Shown: positions 26,558 to 34,637 of the stretch, in pieces
Position numbering within the stretch: the stretch's first letter is position 1
How the letters are laid out: each line of letters opens with the position of its first letter
Assembly: GCF_021504595.1 (NCBI RefSeq)
Contig: NZ_JACSGT010000001.1
Span: 2,356,001 to 2,420,000, forward strand
Origin: Chryseobacterium indicum
Lineage (GTDB): Bacteria > Bacteroidota > Bacteroidia > Flavobacteriales > Weeksellaceae
Length of the DNA stretch: 64,000 nucleotides
Direction of reading: 5' to 3'
Made by a program: the position numbers and the translations under genes
The notes under the pieces: model-generated
What the model was told of the DNA's origin: nothing
Seen by the model: the letters and a program-made list of their open reading frames with translations, nothing else
The model's database searches: none

Positions 26558-28024
26558 ATGAAAAATTACCTATTATCTACAATCAGTGTGTTTGTTTTCG
26601 GGACTTTTACTGCTCAATCCTATCAAAAACCTCTGGTTTCTGCTATTAAAGAAAGCGATCTTCGCAAAGATATGTATGATCTTGCAGCCGATCAGTTTCT
26701 GGGGCGTGAAGCAGGAACTTTAGATGAACTTAAAGTATCAATGTGGTTAGCTGACAGAGCTAAAGAAGCAGGAATGAAACCAGCCGGAGCTAACGGAACT
26801 TTCTTTCAGTTTTTCGATATGTACAGACATCAGGTAATTCCGCAGAGCAGCCTGAAAATTGGTGACAATTCTTTAAAATTATGGAAAGATTTTCTTGTTG
26901 CAGAACCCGTAAATGCAGACATCGATTCTGAAATTGTTTATGCCGGAAATGCCAAACCCGAAGATTTATCAAAATTAAATATTAAGGGGAAAATTCTCGC
27001 CGTAAATGCGTCTGACAAGAATATTGAAAAGGAAATGACACTTTTCGTAAGAAGATATCCCGGTTTTGTAAGAACAAAATACTATAACAAAGCATTTGAA
27101 CTGGGAGCAAAAGGAATCATCTTCATTACAGACGAAACATCAGACAAAAGCTGGGTTGAAGTTTTACCGCAAATGACGAGAGGTTCTTACGGAGTTGAAG
27201 GTTTAAGAGAAAGTGTAACGAATAATATTCCGGTTTTATGGATTAAAAGAGAAAATTCTGACTGGGTAAAAAACAATCCTAAAATTTCGCTGCACCTCAT
27301 CACAGAAACTTATAAATATCCTTCCGTAAACATCATCGGAAAAATAGACGGTACAGATCCGAAACTTAAAAGCGAGTATGTCTTAATCAGCGGACATCAG
27401 GATCATGACGGAATAAGACATCCCGTAAAAAACGATACGATCTACAACGGCGCAGATGATAACGCAAGTACCTGTGTTGCGATGCTGGCAATGGCAAGAG
27501 CTTATAAAAAACAACCTTCAAAACGCAGTATTCTTTTTGTTTTTCATGGTGCTGAAGAACGAGGTTTATTGGGGTCGAGATGGCATGCAGCGCATCCTGT
27601 TGTGCCAAAAGAAAATATTGTTGCCGTTCTTAATGGTGATATGATCGGGAGAAATGATAATAATGAAGCTGCGCTTCTCGGCGGAAACGCGCCTCACAAA
27701 AATTCTGAAGAATTGGTAAAAATGGCTGAAGATGCCAATAATGAGAGTACGAAATTCAGGTATCTAAAAGATTGGGATTCGCCGAAGCATGCAGAATATT
27801 TTTATTTCAGAAGCGATCATTTACCCTACGCAAAAGCAGGAATTCCTGCAATATTTTTCACGAGTGTTCTGCACGACCAGTATCACACACCGCAAGATGA
27901 ATCGGAAAATATTAATTATAAAAAGCTGTACAAAATGACGGAATGGATGTACCGAACTTCATGGAAAGCAGCCAATGAAACCGAACGTCCGAAAGTGATT
28001 TCTAATTTTACACTGGAAAGATAA
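26558..28024 (+). CDS. Secreted M28 family metallopeptidase
   Basis: A 488-residue exported peptidase with signal peptide MKNYLLSTISVFVFGTFTAQ. A PA-like insert lies around residues 130-240. The M28 catalytic core has all expected ligands in order: SGHQDHDG (His), NGADDNAS (bridging Asp), GAEERGLLGS (Glu general base and ligand), LNGDMIGR (Asp), and LHDQYHTPQD (His). It likely cleaves N-terminal residues from peptides as a di-zinc aminopeptidase in the periplasm or outside the cell. Single gene, ended by a long perfect hairpin. Confidence 0.93.
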   Translation: MKNYLLSTISVFVFGTFTAQSYQKPLVSAIKESDLRKDMYDLAADQFLGREAGTLDELKVSMWLADRAKEAGMKPAGANGTFFQFFDMYRHQVIPQSSLKIGDNSLKLWKDFLVAEPVNADIDSEIVYAGNAKPEDLSKLNIKGKILAVNASDKNIEKEMTLFVRRYPGFVRTKYYNKAFELGAKGIIFITDETSDKSWVEVLPQMTRGSYGVEGLRESVTNNIPVLWIKRENSDWVKNNPKISLHLITETYKYPSVNIIGKIDGTDPKLKSEYVLISGHQDHDGIRHPVKNDTIYNGADDNASTCVAMLAMARAYKKQPSKRSILFVFHGAEERGLLGSRWHAAHPVVPKENIVAVLNGDMIGRNDNNEAALLGGNAPHKNSEELVKMAEDANNESTKFRYLKDWDSPKHAEYFYFRSDHLPYAKAGIPAIFFTSVLHDQYHTPQDESENINYKKLYKMTEWMYRTSWKAANETERPKVISNFTLER

Positions 28025-28037
28025 ATTTAGTGACATA

Positions 28038-28086
28038 AAAAAGCTGTCTCAAAAGCCAAAAAAATTGACTTTTGAGACAGCTTTTT
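28038..28086. terminator. Strong bidirectional terminator
   Basis: Perfect 18-bp stem (28038-28055 with 28069-28086) around a 13-nt loop. A-tract on the left and T-tract on the right; it separates the peptidase gene from convergent folP. Confidence 0.92.
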
Positions 28087-28123
28087 ATTTTTTAATCATG
28101 AAAATCCGAAGATTCGGATCATT

Positions 28124-28969
28124 TTAGCTCCTCAAAAATATATCCAGAGTTTTCTTGGCTTCCATAACATCATGAACTCTCAAAATTTTTGCACCCTGCT
28201 GCAAAACTTTTAGATGCAATTTCTGAGTTTCTTCATTAATGTCCAAAGGAGATTTCCCTAAAGGTTTGTAAATGAAAGATTTTCTCGAAATACCGATCAG
28301 TAAGGGAAATTTTCCAAATCCTAAATATTGTACTTCGTCAGTCATCTTCATTTGATCTTCCACCGTTTTACCAAACCCGAAACCGGGATCAAGGATCAGA
28401 TCTTTTACTCCTGACTTGAGCAATTCTGCCGTTTTCTCTGAAAAATATCGGTTTTCTGAAAGAATAATATCTTCAAATTGTATCTTATCGTGCATCGTCT
28501 CATACGTAGGATTTACATGCATAAGAATATACGGAAGTTTTGTTTTCGCCGCAGTTTCAAACATTTTATCATCATACTGACCGCCGGAAATATCGTTAAT
28601 CAGATCAATGCCTTCGTTGAAACCAAACTTTACGGTTTCCGAGTAAAATGTATCCAGAGAGATTAAAGCTTCCGGAAATTCTTTTTTAATGAAAGAGATC
28701 ATATTTCCGATTCTTCGGATTTCCTCTGCGGAAGTCAGAAATTCTGCATTTGGTCTTGTAGACTGAGGTCCGATGTCGATTATTTCCGCTCCTTCTTTCA
28801 ACATTTTTTCGGTCTGTTCCAAAGCTGATTTCTCACTGTTGAATTTTCCGCCGTCTGAAAAAGAATCCGGAGTGAGATTGAGAATTCCCATGATTTTCGG
28901 AGCCGACAAATCTACGATTCTTCCGTTGCAGTTTATTGAATGATAATTATTTGATGGTAAATATGCCAT
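28124..28969 (-). CDS. folP: Dihydropteroate synthase
   Basis: Condenses p-aminobenzoate with hydroxymethyl-dihydropterin diphosphate in folate synthesis; the target of sulfonamides. The 281 residues are typical. Visible signatures: IMGILNLTPDSFSDGGKF (loop 1), IDIGPQSTRPNA (loop 2), ISLDTF, LINDISGG and DLILDPGFGFGKT, and the C-terminal RVHDV. It is followed (upstream in coordinates) by the convergent peptidase gene and preceded by hxlR on the same strand, 29 bp away. Confidence 0.96.
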   Translation of the reverse strand: MAYLPSNNYHSINCNGRIVDLSAPKIMGILNLTPDSFSDGGKFNSEKSALEQTEKMLKEGAEIIDIGPQSTRPNAEFLTSAEEIRRIGNMISFIKKEFPEALISLDTFYSETVKFGFNEGIDLINDISGGQYDDKMFETAAKTKLPYILMHVNPTYETMHDKIQFEDIILSENRYFSEKTAELLKSGVKDLILDPGFGFGKTVEDQMKMTDEVQYLGFGKFPLLIGISRKSFIYKPLGKSPLDINEETQKLHLKVLQQGAKILRVHDVMEAKKTLDIFLRS

Positions 28970-28998
28970 AATAAATGTAAGGTAAATAAAGATAGAGT

Positions 28999-29322
28999 TT
29001 AAACCGTAAGAAACTGATTTCCCCAGTTTTTCATTTCAACTAAAACACTTTTCAGGGCTTTGCCTTTCTCTGTAAGTGAATATTCAACCTTAGGAGGAAC
29101 TTCTGCATAAACTTTTCGCAAAACGATCCCGTTTTCTTCAAGCTGTTTCAGTTCTTTTACAAGCATTCGGGTATTTATTCCTTCAATTTTTCTTTCCAGT
29201 TCTTTAAAGCGACTTGTTTCTTTCATGAGCGCAAAAATAATTGGCAAAGACCATTTTCCACCCAGAACTTCCGCCGTTCTTGTGATAGGACAATCTGTAA
29301 ATTTAGATTTTTTTTCGTTCAT
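28999..29322 (-). CDS. HxlR family transcriptional regulator
   Basis: A 107-residue winged-helix regulator: CPITRTAEVLGGKWSLPIIFALM, RFKELERKIEGINTRMLVKELKQLEENG and VEYSLTEKGKALKSVL are the standard HxlR segments. One Cys, near the start, is at the place used for redox sensing in some family members. It is divergent from a flavodoxin-fold quinone reductase gene, the common arrangement for a HxlR regulator controlling its neighbour in response to electrophiles. Two direct repeats between the genes are candidate binding sites. Confidence 0.92.
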   Translation of the reverse strand: MNEKKSKFTDCPITRTAEVLGGKWSLPIIFALMKETSRFKELERKIEGINTRMLVKELKQLEENGIVLRKVYAEVPPKVEYSLTEKGKALKSVLVEMKNWGNQFLTV

Positions 29323-29347
29323 AACCGCTGAATATCAACAATACATT

Positions 29348-29392
29348 ACATTTTGTTACTACTTCACATTTTGATAACTACTTGCAAATATA
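29348..29392. promoter_or_regulatory. Direct-repeat operator candidate and hxlR -7 element
   Basis: ACATTTTGTTACTACTT (29348-29364) is followed, with an 18-bp period, by ACATTTTGATAACTACTT (29366-29383), a tandem direct repeat. Directly next to it, 29385-29392 reads TATATTTG on the minus strand, a perfect -7 element for hxlR. The repeats therefore lie just downstream of the hxlR -7 and upstream of the divergent promoter, where a repressor would act on both. Confidence 0.55.
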
Positions 29393-29412
29393 AAGTAATG
29401 GATTTAATTTTG
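29382..29412 (+). promoter_or_regulatory. Promoter of the quinone reductase gene
   Basis: CTTG with TTG at 29382-29384, a 20-nt spacer and TAATTTTG (29405-29412) match the Bacteroidota promoter pattern. The predicted 5' leader is about 50 nt. Confidence 0.6.
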
Positions 29413-29467
29413 TAACTGAAATTTTTTTAATCTTAATTATATTTAAATATTTAAAACTATTAAAATA

Positions 29468-30034
29468 ATGAAAGCTTTAGTAATAAACGGACACGTACGA
29501 TGGCCACAAATAGCCGAAGGTAAACTTAACCAGACAATTTTTGAAGAAAGTATAACCGCATTCAGAGAAAAAGGATACGAAATCCTGGAAACAACCATAG
29601 ACAAACGATATGATGTGCCACAGGAAGTAGAAAAATGGATAAATGCAGATTTTATTTTGTTTCATTTCCCTATTAACTGGTTCGGAATGCCCGCAAAAAC
29701 CAAAGCATATATAGATACTGTACTGATGAGCGGCTATGGAAAAATATACGCAGGAGACGGAAGAAATAACGGCGGGAAATATGGTACCGGCGGATTATTA
29801 AAAAGCAGGGGAATGATTGTGAATACATGGAATGCTCCAGAAGAAACTTTCGAAACTCCGGAACAATTATTAAGTGATATCTCCATGGAAGATTTTACAA
29901 AACCATTTACGGCAGCTTTGCAGTTTCTTGGTGTAGAACCGCAGCCTACCTTTGCTTTTTATGATGTTTTCAAAAACCCTGATATAGAAAACGATCTAAA
30001 GAAATATAAAGAACATATAACAAAATATATTTAA
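29468..30034 (+). CDS. NAD(P)H quinone oxidoreductase (MdaB/flavodoxin-like fold)
   Basis: A 188-residue flavodoxin-fold protein of the NQO1/MdaB group that reduces quinones or other electrophiles by two electrons, using FMN or FAD. Marks: LVINGHVRWPQIAEGKLNQT at the flavin phosphate loop, DFILFHFPINWFGMPAKTKAYID, and GKYGTGGLLKSRGMIVNTWNAP. It is divergent from hxlR and followed after 6 bp by a small gene broken by a stop codon. Regulation by the HxlR protein is an inference from position. Confidence 0.88.
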   Translation: MKALVINGHVRWPQIAEGKLNQTIFEESITAFREKGYEILETTIDKRYDVPQEVEKWINADFILFHFPINWFGMPAKTKAYIDTVLMSGYGKIYAGDGRNNGGKYGTGGLLKSRGMIVNTWNAPEETFETPEQLLSDISMEDFTKPFTAALQFLGVEPQPTFAFYDVFKNPDIENDLKKYKEHITKYI

Positions 30035-30040
30035 CATATC

Positions 30041-30307
30041 ATGAACAGAATACAGGTAATTTTAGCCATAGACACAAACAATCTCCCTGAGAATTTTCAG
30101 CAGATCCTGAAACACGAACAGGAAATATTAGCAGACTGGAAAGAAAAAGGAATTCTGGAACATCTGTTTTTAACATAGACCAAAGATGCAGCCGTTATCA
30201 TTCTGAAAGAGGTTGATGAAGCAAAAGCAAAAGAACTTATTGAAACTTTACCACTTTATCAGATAAAAAAAAGTGTGGAGTACTTAAACTTAGTGAAACA
30301 GTTTTAA
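30041..30307 (+). pseudogene. Small muconolactone-isomerase/YciI-like gene with an in-frame amber codon
   Basis: Translation from the ATG gives MNRIQVILAIDTNNLPENFQ... up to codon 45. Codon 46 is TAG (30176-30178), and the same frame then runs on for 42 more codons (TKDAAVIILKEVDEAKAKEL...VEYLNLVKQF) to a TAA. The joined product of about 88 residues has the size and pattern of small ferredoxin-fold proteins resembling muconolactone isomerase. A single C-to-T change (CAG to TAG) would explain it. It may be a true pseudogene, a sequencing error, or an expressed short peptide. It lies 6 bp after the quinone reductase gene, so it was part of that operon. Confidence 0.8.
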
Positions 30308-30443
30308 AATACAGTAAAAGAGTAAGAAGTAATTTTTACTCTTTTTTATTTGAATGGCTTTTATAGTCATTGAATTTATCTGCGGTATACCAATTAATGA
30401 TAATTCATAACTCAAAAAAACCTATTGATTCCTGCCTATTTTG

Positions 30444-30451
30444 TATATTTG
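30444..30451 (+). promoter_or_regulatory. Putative -7 element for the DUF1599 gene
   Basis: TATATTTG fits TAnnTTTG; an upstream ATTG (30424-30427) is 16 nt away. The predicted start of transcription lies about a dozen bases before the chosen ATG, which supports that start over longer in-frame extensions. Confidence 0.5.
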
Positions 30452-30468
30452 AAAGATTAAGAGAATTT

Positions 30469-31023
30469 ATGTCAGAAACATCAGTACAGTTCGGGAAAGT
30501 TATCAGTCAGTGCCGCGAATTATTCAGCAAAAAATTACAGGATTACGGTGCAGCGTGGAGGGTTTTAAGACCAAGCTCAATTACGGATCAGATTTATATT
30601 AAAGTGAACAGAATCCGTACGCTACAAATGACTGACAAAAAAATGGTAGATGAAAGTGAAGAAGATGAATTCATCGCCATTGTGAACTATTCCATTATCG
30701 GACTGATTCAGCTTGAAAAAGGTTTTTCCAACGATTTTAACGAAAATAAGGAAGAGATTTTAGAGCTTTACAATCATTATGCGACCGAAGCACAGCAATT
30801 AATGGAAAGAAAAAACCATGATTACGGGGAGGCTTGGAGAGATATGAGAATTTCCTCTATAACAGATCTTATTTACCAGAAAGTTTTGAGAACTAAGCAA
30901 ATCGAAGACAATCAAGGCGTTACTCTTGTTTCAGAAGGTTTGGACGCCAATTATTTTGATATGCTGAATTATGCGGTTTTCTGCCTGATTAAATTTTCTG
31001 AAAAAGCAGCCAGTGTAGAATAA
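30469..31023 (+). CDS. DUF1599 family protein
   Basis: A 184-residue cytosolic protein made of two similar halves of about 85 residues. Each has a DYG-AWR motif (KLQDYGAAWRVLRPSSITDQIYIK and KNHDYGEAWRDMRISSITDLIYQK). This internal duplication is typical of DUF1599, an all-helical family that resembles nucleotide-pyrophosphatase-like folds; that relationship is from memory and its activity is unproven. The start MSETSVQFG is chosen because the promoter overlaps the longer frame. It begins a plus-strand run of genes up to tpiA. Confidence 0.82.
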   Translation: MSETSVQFGKVISQCRELFSKKLQDYGAAWRVLRPSSITDQIYIKVNRIRTLQMTDKKMVDESEEDEFIAIVNYSIIGLIQLEKGFSNDFNENKEEILELYNHYATEAQQLMERKNHDYGEAWRDMRISSITDLIYQKVLRTKQIEDNQGVTLVSEGLDANYFDMLNYAVFCLIKFSEKAASVE

Positions 31024-31038
31024 AAAAACAAATTAATT

Positions 31039-32151
31039 ATGATAAAAGGTTTATTACGATTTCTTCTTGCGGTTATTTTCATCCTTTCAGGGTTTGTAAA
31101 AGCAGTTGATCTGGTTGGTTTTTCCTTTAAAATGGAAGAATATTTTGCCCCGAATGTTTTTAATATGCCGTTTTTTGAAAAGTTTGCACTGCCGCTTTCG
31201 ATATTTGTTGTGGTGCTGGAACTTCTTCTGGGCTTTATGCTTTTGATTAAACTAAAACTTAAATTCACGCTTTCTGCATTAATTGCACTGTGTATTTTCT
31301 TTGGTTTTCTTACCTTTTATTCTGCCTATTACAATGTGGTTACCGATTGCGGATGTTTCGGGGATGCCATTAAATTTACGCCGTGGCAGAGTTTCATGAA
31401 AGATATTGTACTTCTGGTAGGATTAATTGCTGTTTTTATTCTTTACAGAAAAGATTTTAAGAAAAAAGATGCGTACAGCTACAGTGCAAAAAAAGAGACA
31501 GGAAATAAATTCAAATATATTCTTCTGGGCGTTTTTTCTGTTGCCATGATTGTGGTGGGTGCTTATGGAATAGTTCATGAACCTGTTATCGATTTCCGCG
31601 ATTATAAAATCGGAACCGATCTGAGAGCTGAAAAAGCTAAAATTGCTAAAAATCCGTCCCAGTATAAGACGTTTTATTCCCTGAAAAACTCTAAGACCGG
31701 AGAAGTTCTGAAAGTGAATCAGGACGATTATATCAAAAAGACAGAATATTGGGCAGAAGGATCGCCATGGAAAATTGAGGAAGGAAAGAATGAATCTGTT
31801 CTGGTAAAAGAAGGCTACAAATCTGAAATTGCAAAATTCAAGCTTGAAGATACTACGGGAATGGATATGACTCAGGAAGTTATCAATGCTCCGAAAGCTA
31901 TTTTAATTTTCACGTACTATCCGCAAAACGTTTCTCCGGAACTTATTAAACAGCTTGAAACTAAAATAAAAACTCAGGGTACAACTGCTGTTTACGGGGT
32001 TTCGACGCTTCCGAATACTTTCAAAACGATTAAAAACATGATGATGGATGCTACAGCCATTAAAACCATCGCAAGAAGCAATCCTTTTGTACTGGTTCTG
32101 GAAAACGGAAAAATTATTGACAAACAGCCTGCAAAAGATTATCTGAAATAA
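31039..32151 (+). CDS. BT_3928 family (DoxX/MauE-like) membrane protein
   Basis: A 370-residue protein. The N-terminal ~150 residues hold four membrane segments with GLLRFLLAVIFILSGFVKAVD and a Cys pair in VVTDCGCFGDAIKF, the pattern of DoxX/MauE redox-associated membrane proteins. A fifth segment (~160-180) leads to a C-terminal soluble domain that looks thioredoxin-like in layout but has no CxxC. BT_3928 proteins are conserved in Bacteroidota and usually sit next to tpiA, as here. The role may concern disulfide or quinone chemistry at the membrane, which is an inference. Confidence 0.83.
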   Translation: MIKGLLRFLLAVIFILSGFVKAVDLVGFSFKMEEYFAPNVFNMPFFEKFALPLSIFVVVLELLLGFMLLIKLKLKFTLSALIALCIFFGFLTFYSAYYNVVTDCGCFGDAIKFTPWQSFMKDIVLLVGLIAVFILYRKDFKKKDAYSYSAKKETGNKFKYILLGVFSVAMIVVGAYGIVHEPVIDFRDYKIGTDLRAEKAKIAKNPSQYKTFYSLKNSKTGEVLKVNQDDYIKKTEYWAEGSPWKIEEGKNESVLVKEGYKSEIAKFKLEDTTGMDMTQEVINAPKAILIFTYYPQNVSPELIKQLETKIKTQGTTAVYGVSTLPNTFKTIKNMMMDATAIKTIARSNPFVLVLENGKIIDKQPAKDYLK

Positions 32152-32178
32152 AAAAACACTAAAATTTAAACTATATCA

Positions 32179-32532
32179 ATGCAAAAGTCTAACAAACCCA
32201 TTGCCGGTTATCATTTATTGATGATTCTTTCTTCTGTAGACGGAGAATTTGCTCCGGAAGAAGGAATGCTTGTTCAGCAGTATTTAGCCGATGAATTTCC
32301 TTTTAAAATGAATCTTGATAATGAGCTTGAAACCATTGCCCTGCTTCAGCCGGAAGAATGGAAAGATCATTTTGAATTTCACGCGCGTTGTTTCTACGAC
32401 GATTCTACAGAAGAGGAAAGAACAAGTTTCATCCAGTTTGCGAAAACGCTGATTAAGGCGGATAATAAAGTAACGGATGAAGAGCATACTTTTTATACGC
32501 TTTTGAAAAATCTTTGGAATATTAATCGATAA
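32179..32532 (+). CDS. TerB-like (tellurite-resistance fold) protein
   Basis: A 117-residue all-helical acidic protein. IAGYHLLMILSSVDGEFAPEEG and FAKTLIKADNKVTDEEHTFYTLL are the two repeat halves of the TerB fold, each with an acidic residue group suited to bind a metal ion. No other ter genes are nearby, so a real tellurite role is unlikely. It lies between the BT_3928 gene and tpiA and is probably co-transcribed with them. Confidence 0.75.
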   Translation: MQKSNKPIAGYHLLMILSSVDGEFAPEEGMLVQQYLADEFPFKMNLDNELETIALLQPEEWKDHFEFHARCFYDDSTEEERTSFIQFAKTLIKADNKVTDEEHTFYTLLKNLWNINR

Positions 32533-32598
32533 TTGAGTCATTAAAAGTTAGAAATCCGTTTCTGACTTTTAGTTTTTAACTTTAAAATAAAAGAAACT

Positions 32599-33357
32599 AT
32601 GAGAAGAAAAATAGTTGCAGGAAACTGGAAAATGAACAAAAATGTAATTGATGCCCAACAGTTAATGGTTCAGTTACTAAGCTATAAAAACAATAATACT
32701 ACGAACTGCGAAGTATGGATCGCTCCTCCGTCTCTGTATCTGATGATGGCAAAAGATGTTTTTGAAAAAGATGAAATCGGCGTTTTCGCACAGGACATCA
32801 GCGAACATGAAAGCGGAGCGTACACAGGAGAAATCTCTGTGGATATGCTTGAATCGATTGATGCAACAGGTTCTTTAATCGGGCATTCTGAAAGAAGACA
32901 ATATCACGGCGAAACAGATTCTCACTGCAACAGAAAGGTAAAATTAGCTTTGGATAAAGGTCTGATTCCGGTTTACTGTAACGGGGAAACTTTGGAACAG
33001 AGAAAAGCAGGGCAGCATTTTGAAGTGGTAAAAAACCAGACTGAAGTAGCTCTTTTCACACTTTCAGCAGAGGAAATTAAAAAAGTAGTGATCGCTTACG
33101 AACCGGTTTGGGCAATCGGAACAGGAGAAACTGCAACCCCGGAACAGGCACAGGAAATCCACGCTCACATCAGAAGCATTATCGCTGCAAAATACGGACA
33201 GGAAGTTGCTGATGAAGTTTCTATTCTTTACGGAGGTTCTGTAAAACCGGATAATGCAAAGGAAATATTCTCTCAGCCGGATATTGATGGAGGTCTGATC
33301 GGCGGAGCCGCTTTAAAACTGGAAGATTTTTCTAAGATTATTGAAGCTTTTAATTAA
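32599..33357 (+). CDS. tpiA: Triosephosphate isomerase
   Basis: Interconverts dihydroxyacetone phosphate and glyceraldehyde-3-phosphate in glycolysis. The 252 residues have the full TIM-barrel set: GNWKMNKN at the N-terminus (substrate Lys), GHSERR (catalytic His), AYEPVWAIGTGETATPEQAQE (catalytic Glu and loop 6), and YGGSVKPDNA with GGLIGGAAL (phosphate binding). Probably the core gene of the plus-strand operon running from DUF1599. Confidence 0.98.
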   Translation: MRRKIVAGNWKMNKNVIDAQQLMVQLLSYKNNNTTNCEVWIAPPSLYLMMAKDVFEKDEIGVFAQDISEHESGAYTGEISVDMLESIDATGSLIGHSERRQYHGETDSHCNRKVKLALDKGLIPVYCNGETLEQRKAGQHFEVVKNQTEVALFTLSAEEIKKVVIAYEPVWAIGTGETATPEQAQEIHAHIRSIIAAKYGQEVADEVSILYGGSVKPDNAKEIFSQPDIDGGLIGGAALKLEDFSKIIEAFN

Positions 33358-33371
33358 TCGAAAATAAGGCT

Positions 33372-33659
33372 GTGAAAAAATTTATACTGCTGTTTCTGGG
33401 AATATTATTATTTGATATTCTTTATGTGTTTATCTACGACCAGTTTTTCATCGGTATAAAACCTGAATTTTTGCAGTACCCGTTGTCAGTCATAAAAGTT
33501 TTGGCGAGCTCACTTGCAGTATTGTTTGATCCGTTACTGCCCTTTTATGCGCCAATTGCTTTTTATAAGGTATTCCTGATACTTTTAGGAAATGTTTTCA
33601 TACAGACGTTTTTAATTTACAGGATGTTCTATAAAAAGACAAGATCTACAGAAAATTAA
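33372..33659 (+). CDS. Small membrane protein, 95 aa, GTG start
   Basis: Starts with GTG 14 bp after tpiA. It has an N-terminal hydrophobic segment (FILLFLGILLFDILYVFIYD), a middle segment (LASSLAVLFDPLLPFYAPIAFY) and a third (FLILLGNVFIQTFLIYRMF), so about three membrane spans. No family recognised. It is the last gene before a strong terminator and probably belongs to the tpiA transcript. Confidence 0.65.
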   Translation: MKKFILLFLGILLFDILYVFIYDQFFIGIKPEFLQYPLSVIKVLASSLAVLFDPLLPFYAPIAFYKVFLILLGNVFIQTFLIYRMFYKKTRSTEN

Positions 33660-33664
33660 AAAAT

Positions 33665-33697
33665 AAATCCGGCGGCATCTTCGATGCCGCCGGATTT
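33665..33697. terminator. Bidirectional terminator of the tpiA operon
   Basis: Perfect 15-bp stem AAATCCGGCGGCATC/GATGCCGCCGGATTT with loop TTC and a T-run. It lies between the tpiA operon and the convergent PfpI gene. Confidence 0.93.
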
Positions 33698-33741
33698 TTT
33701 ATAATCAGAGTTTGTAAAATTAAAGTTTGTGCTTTTATATT

Positions 33742-34290
33742 TTAGATGGTCTGTTCTTCATGTTTGCCTTCTTTTATTTCTTCTACCATCTTTGCATTAA
33801 AGGCGGGAAGATCTTTCGGAGTACGGCTTGTTACCAAACCCTGATCTACTACAACTTCGCTGTCTTCCCAATTCGCTCCCGCATTTTTAAGATCTTTGCT
33901 GATTGAATCTACCGATGTCATTTTCCTTCCTTCTACCACTTCCGCGTTAATAAGAATCTGCGGTCCGTGACAAATAGCTGCAACAGGTTTATGCTGCTGG
34001 AAAAAATCTCTTACGAAAGATAAAGCAGTTTCGTTGGTTCTTAACTGATCAGGATTGATAACGCCACCTGGTAAAACCAATGCATCATAGTCTGAAGCGT
34101 TGGCTTCATCCAGCATTTTATCGACATTGTATTCTTGTCCCCAGTCTTTTTCTGCCCATGCTTTAATGGTTCCGGATTCCGGACTGATGATGTGGGCTGT
34201 CCAGCCTTGCTGTTCCAAATGTTCTTTTGGAGATTTCAATTCGCTTTCTTCAAATCCGTGTGTTGCTAAAATTGCAATTTTCTTTGACAT
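33742..34290 (-). CDS. PfpI/DJ-1 family protein (YhbO-like)
   Basis: A 182-residue protein of the DJ-1/PfpI superfamily. The nucleophile elbow AICHGPQ has the catalytic Cys and His. ATHGFEESELKSPKEHLEQQG is the N-terminal pattern with the conserved Glu, and DALVLPGGVINPDQLR follows. Members act as glyoxalases, deglycases (disputed) or stress chaperones; the old intracellular protease label is uncertain. No linked genes. Its upstream region holds a repeat element. Confidence 0.9.
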   Translation of the reverse strand: MSKKIAILATHGFEESELKSPKEHLEQQGWTAHIISPESGTIKAWAEKDWGQEYNVDKMLDEANASDYDALVLPGGVINPDQLRTNETALSFVRDFFQQHKPVAAICHGPQILINAEVVEGRKMTSVDSISKDLKNAGANWEDSEVVVDQGLVTSRTPKDLPAFNAKMVEEIKEGKHEEQTI

Positions 34291-34444
34291 AATTTTTATG
34301 ATTTAAGTGTTGTACTCATCATCTTGAAAAAATGATACCGTTTTTACCCTTACATTTTATAAAATTTGTTAAAGTGTTTATTTTCGGTCTGTAAATTACT
34401 TTTATCGATATTGAGGTGAAAATTGATAAATCCGACTTCGATCC

Positions 34445-34565
34445 TAGCCCGGATTGCAGCAATTGTCTGAGCTCGTTTCTAATATTTGAGGGGTTGCGGC
34501 GGCCGCCGCCCAACCCCTCAAATATTAAAACAGCGAGTGCGGAAAGCCGGAAAAAGCTCCTGAAA
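34445..34565 (+). repeat. TAGCCC...GGAAAAAGCTCCTGAAAA element, copy 2
   Basis: Shares its ends with the element near 15.9 kb: TAGCCCGGATTGCA at the left and GGAAAGCCGGAAAAAGCTCC plus TGAAAA at the right. The inside differs completely and holds a GC-rich palindrome. It fills most of the 347-bp gap 34291-34637; the remainder carries a terminator for clpP and no gene. Confidence 0.75.
34480..34527. repeat. 48-bp near-perfect palindrome with GCGGCCGC centre
   Basis: Perfect 17-nt arms TAATATTTGAGGGGTTG / CAACCCCTCAAATATTA enclose a 14-nt GC-only centre that is itself nearly palindromic and contains GCGGCCGC. This is exceptional in such an AT-rich genome. It forms the inside of the copy 2 repeat element and could extrude as a cruciform or fold as an RNA hairpin. 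Confidence 0.85.
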
Positions 34566-34593
34566 AAATTCATAAAAGCTTCAATAAAAAAAA

Positions 34594-34617
34594 ACGCACC
34601 AAAAACAATTGATGCGT
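34594..34617 (-). terminator. Terminator of clpP
   Basis: On the minus strand ACGCATC pairs with GGTGCGT across a 10-nt loop (one wobble) and is followed by a run of eight or more T. Confidence 0.7.
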
Positions 34618-34637
34618 CTTTATTATTTTTACAAAAT

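Noticed and set aside
32179..32532. Tellurite resistance determinant
   Set aside because: Only a TerB-like fold is present; no terZABCDE genes are nearby.
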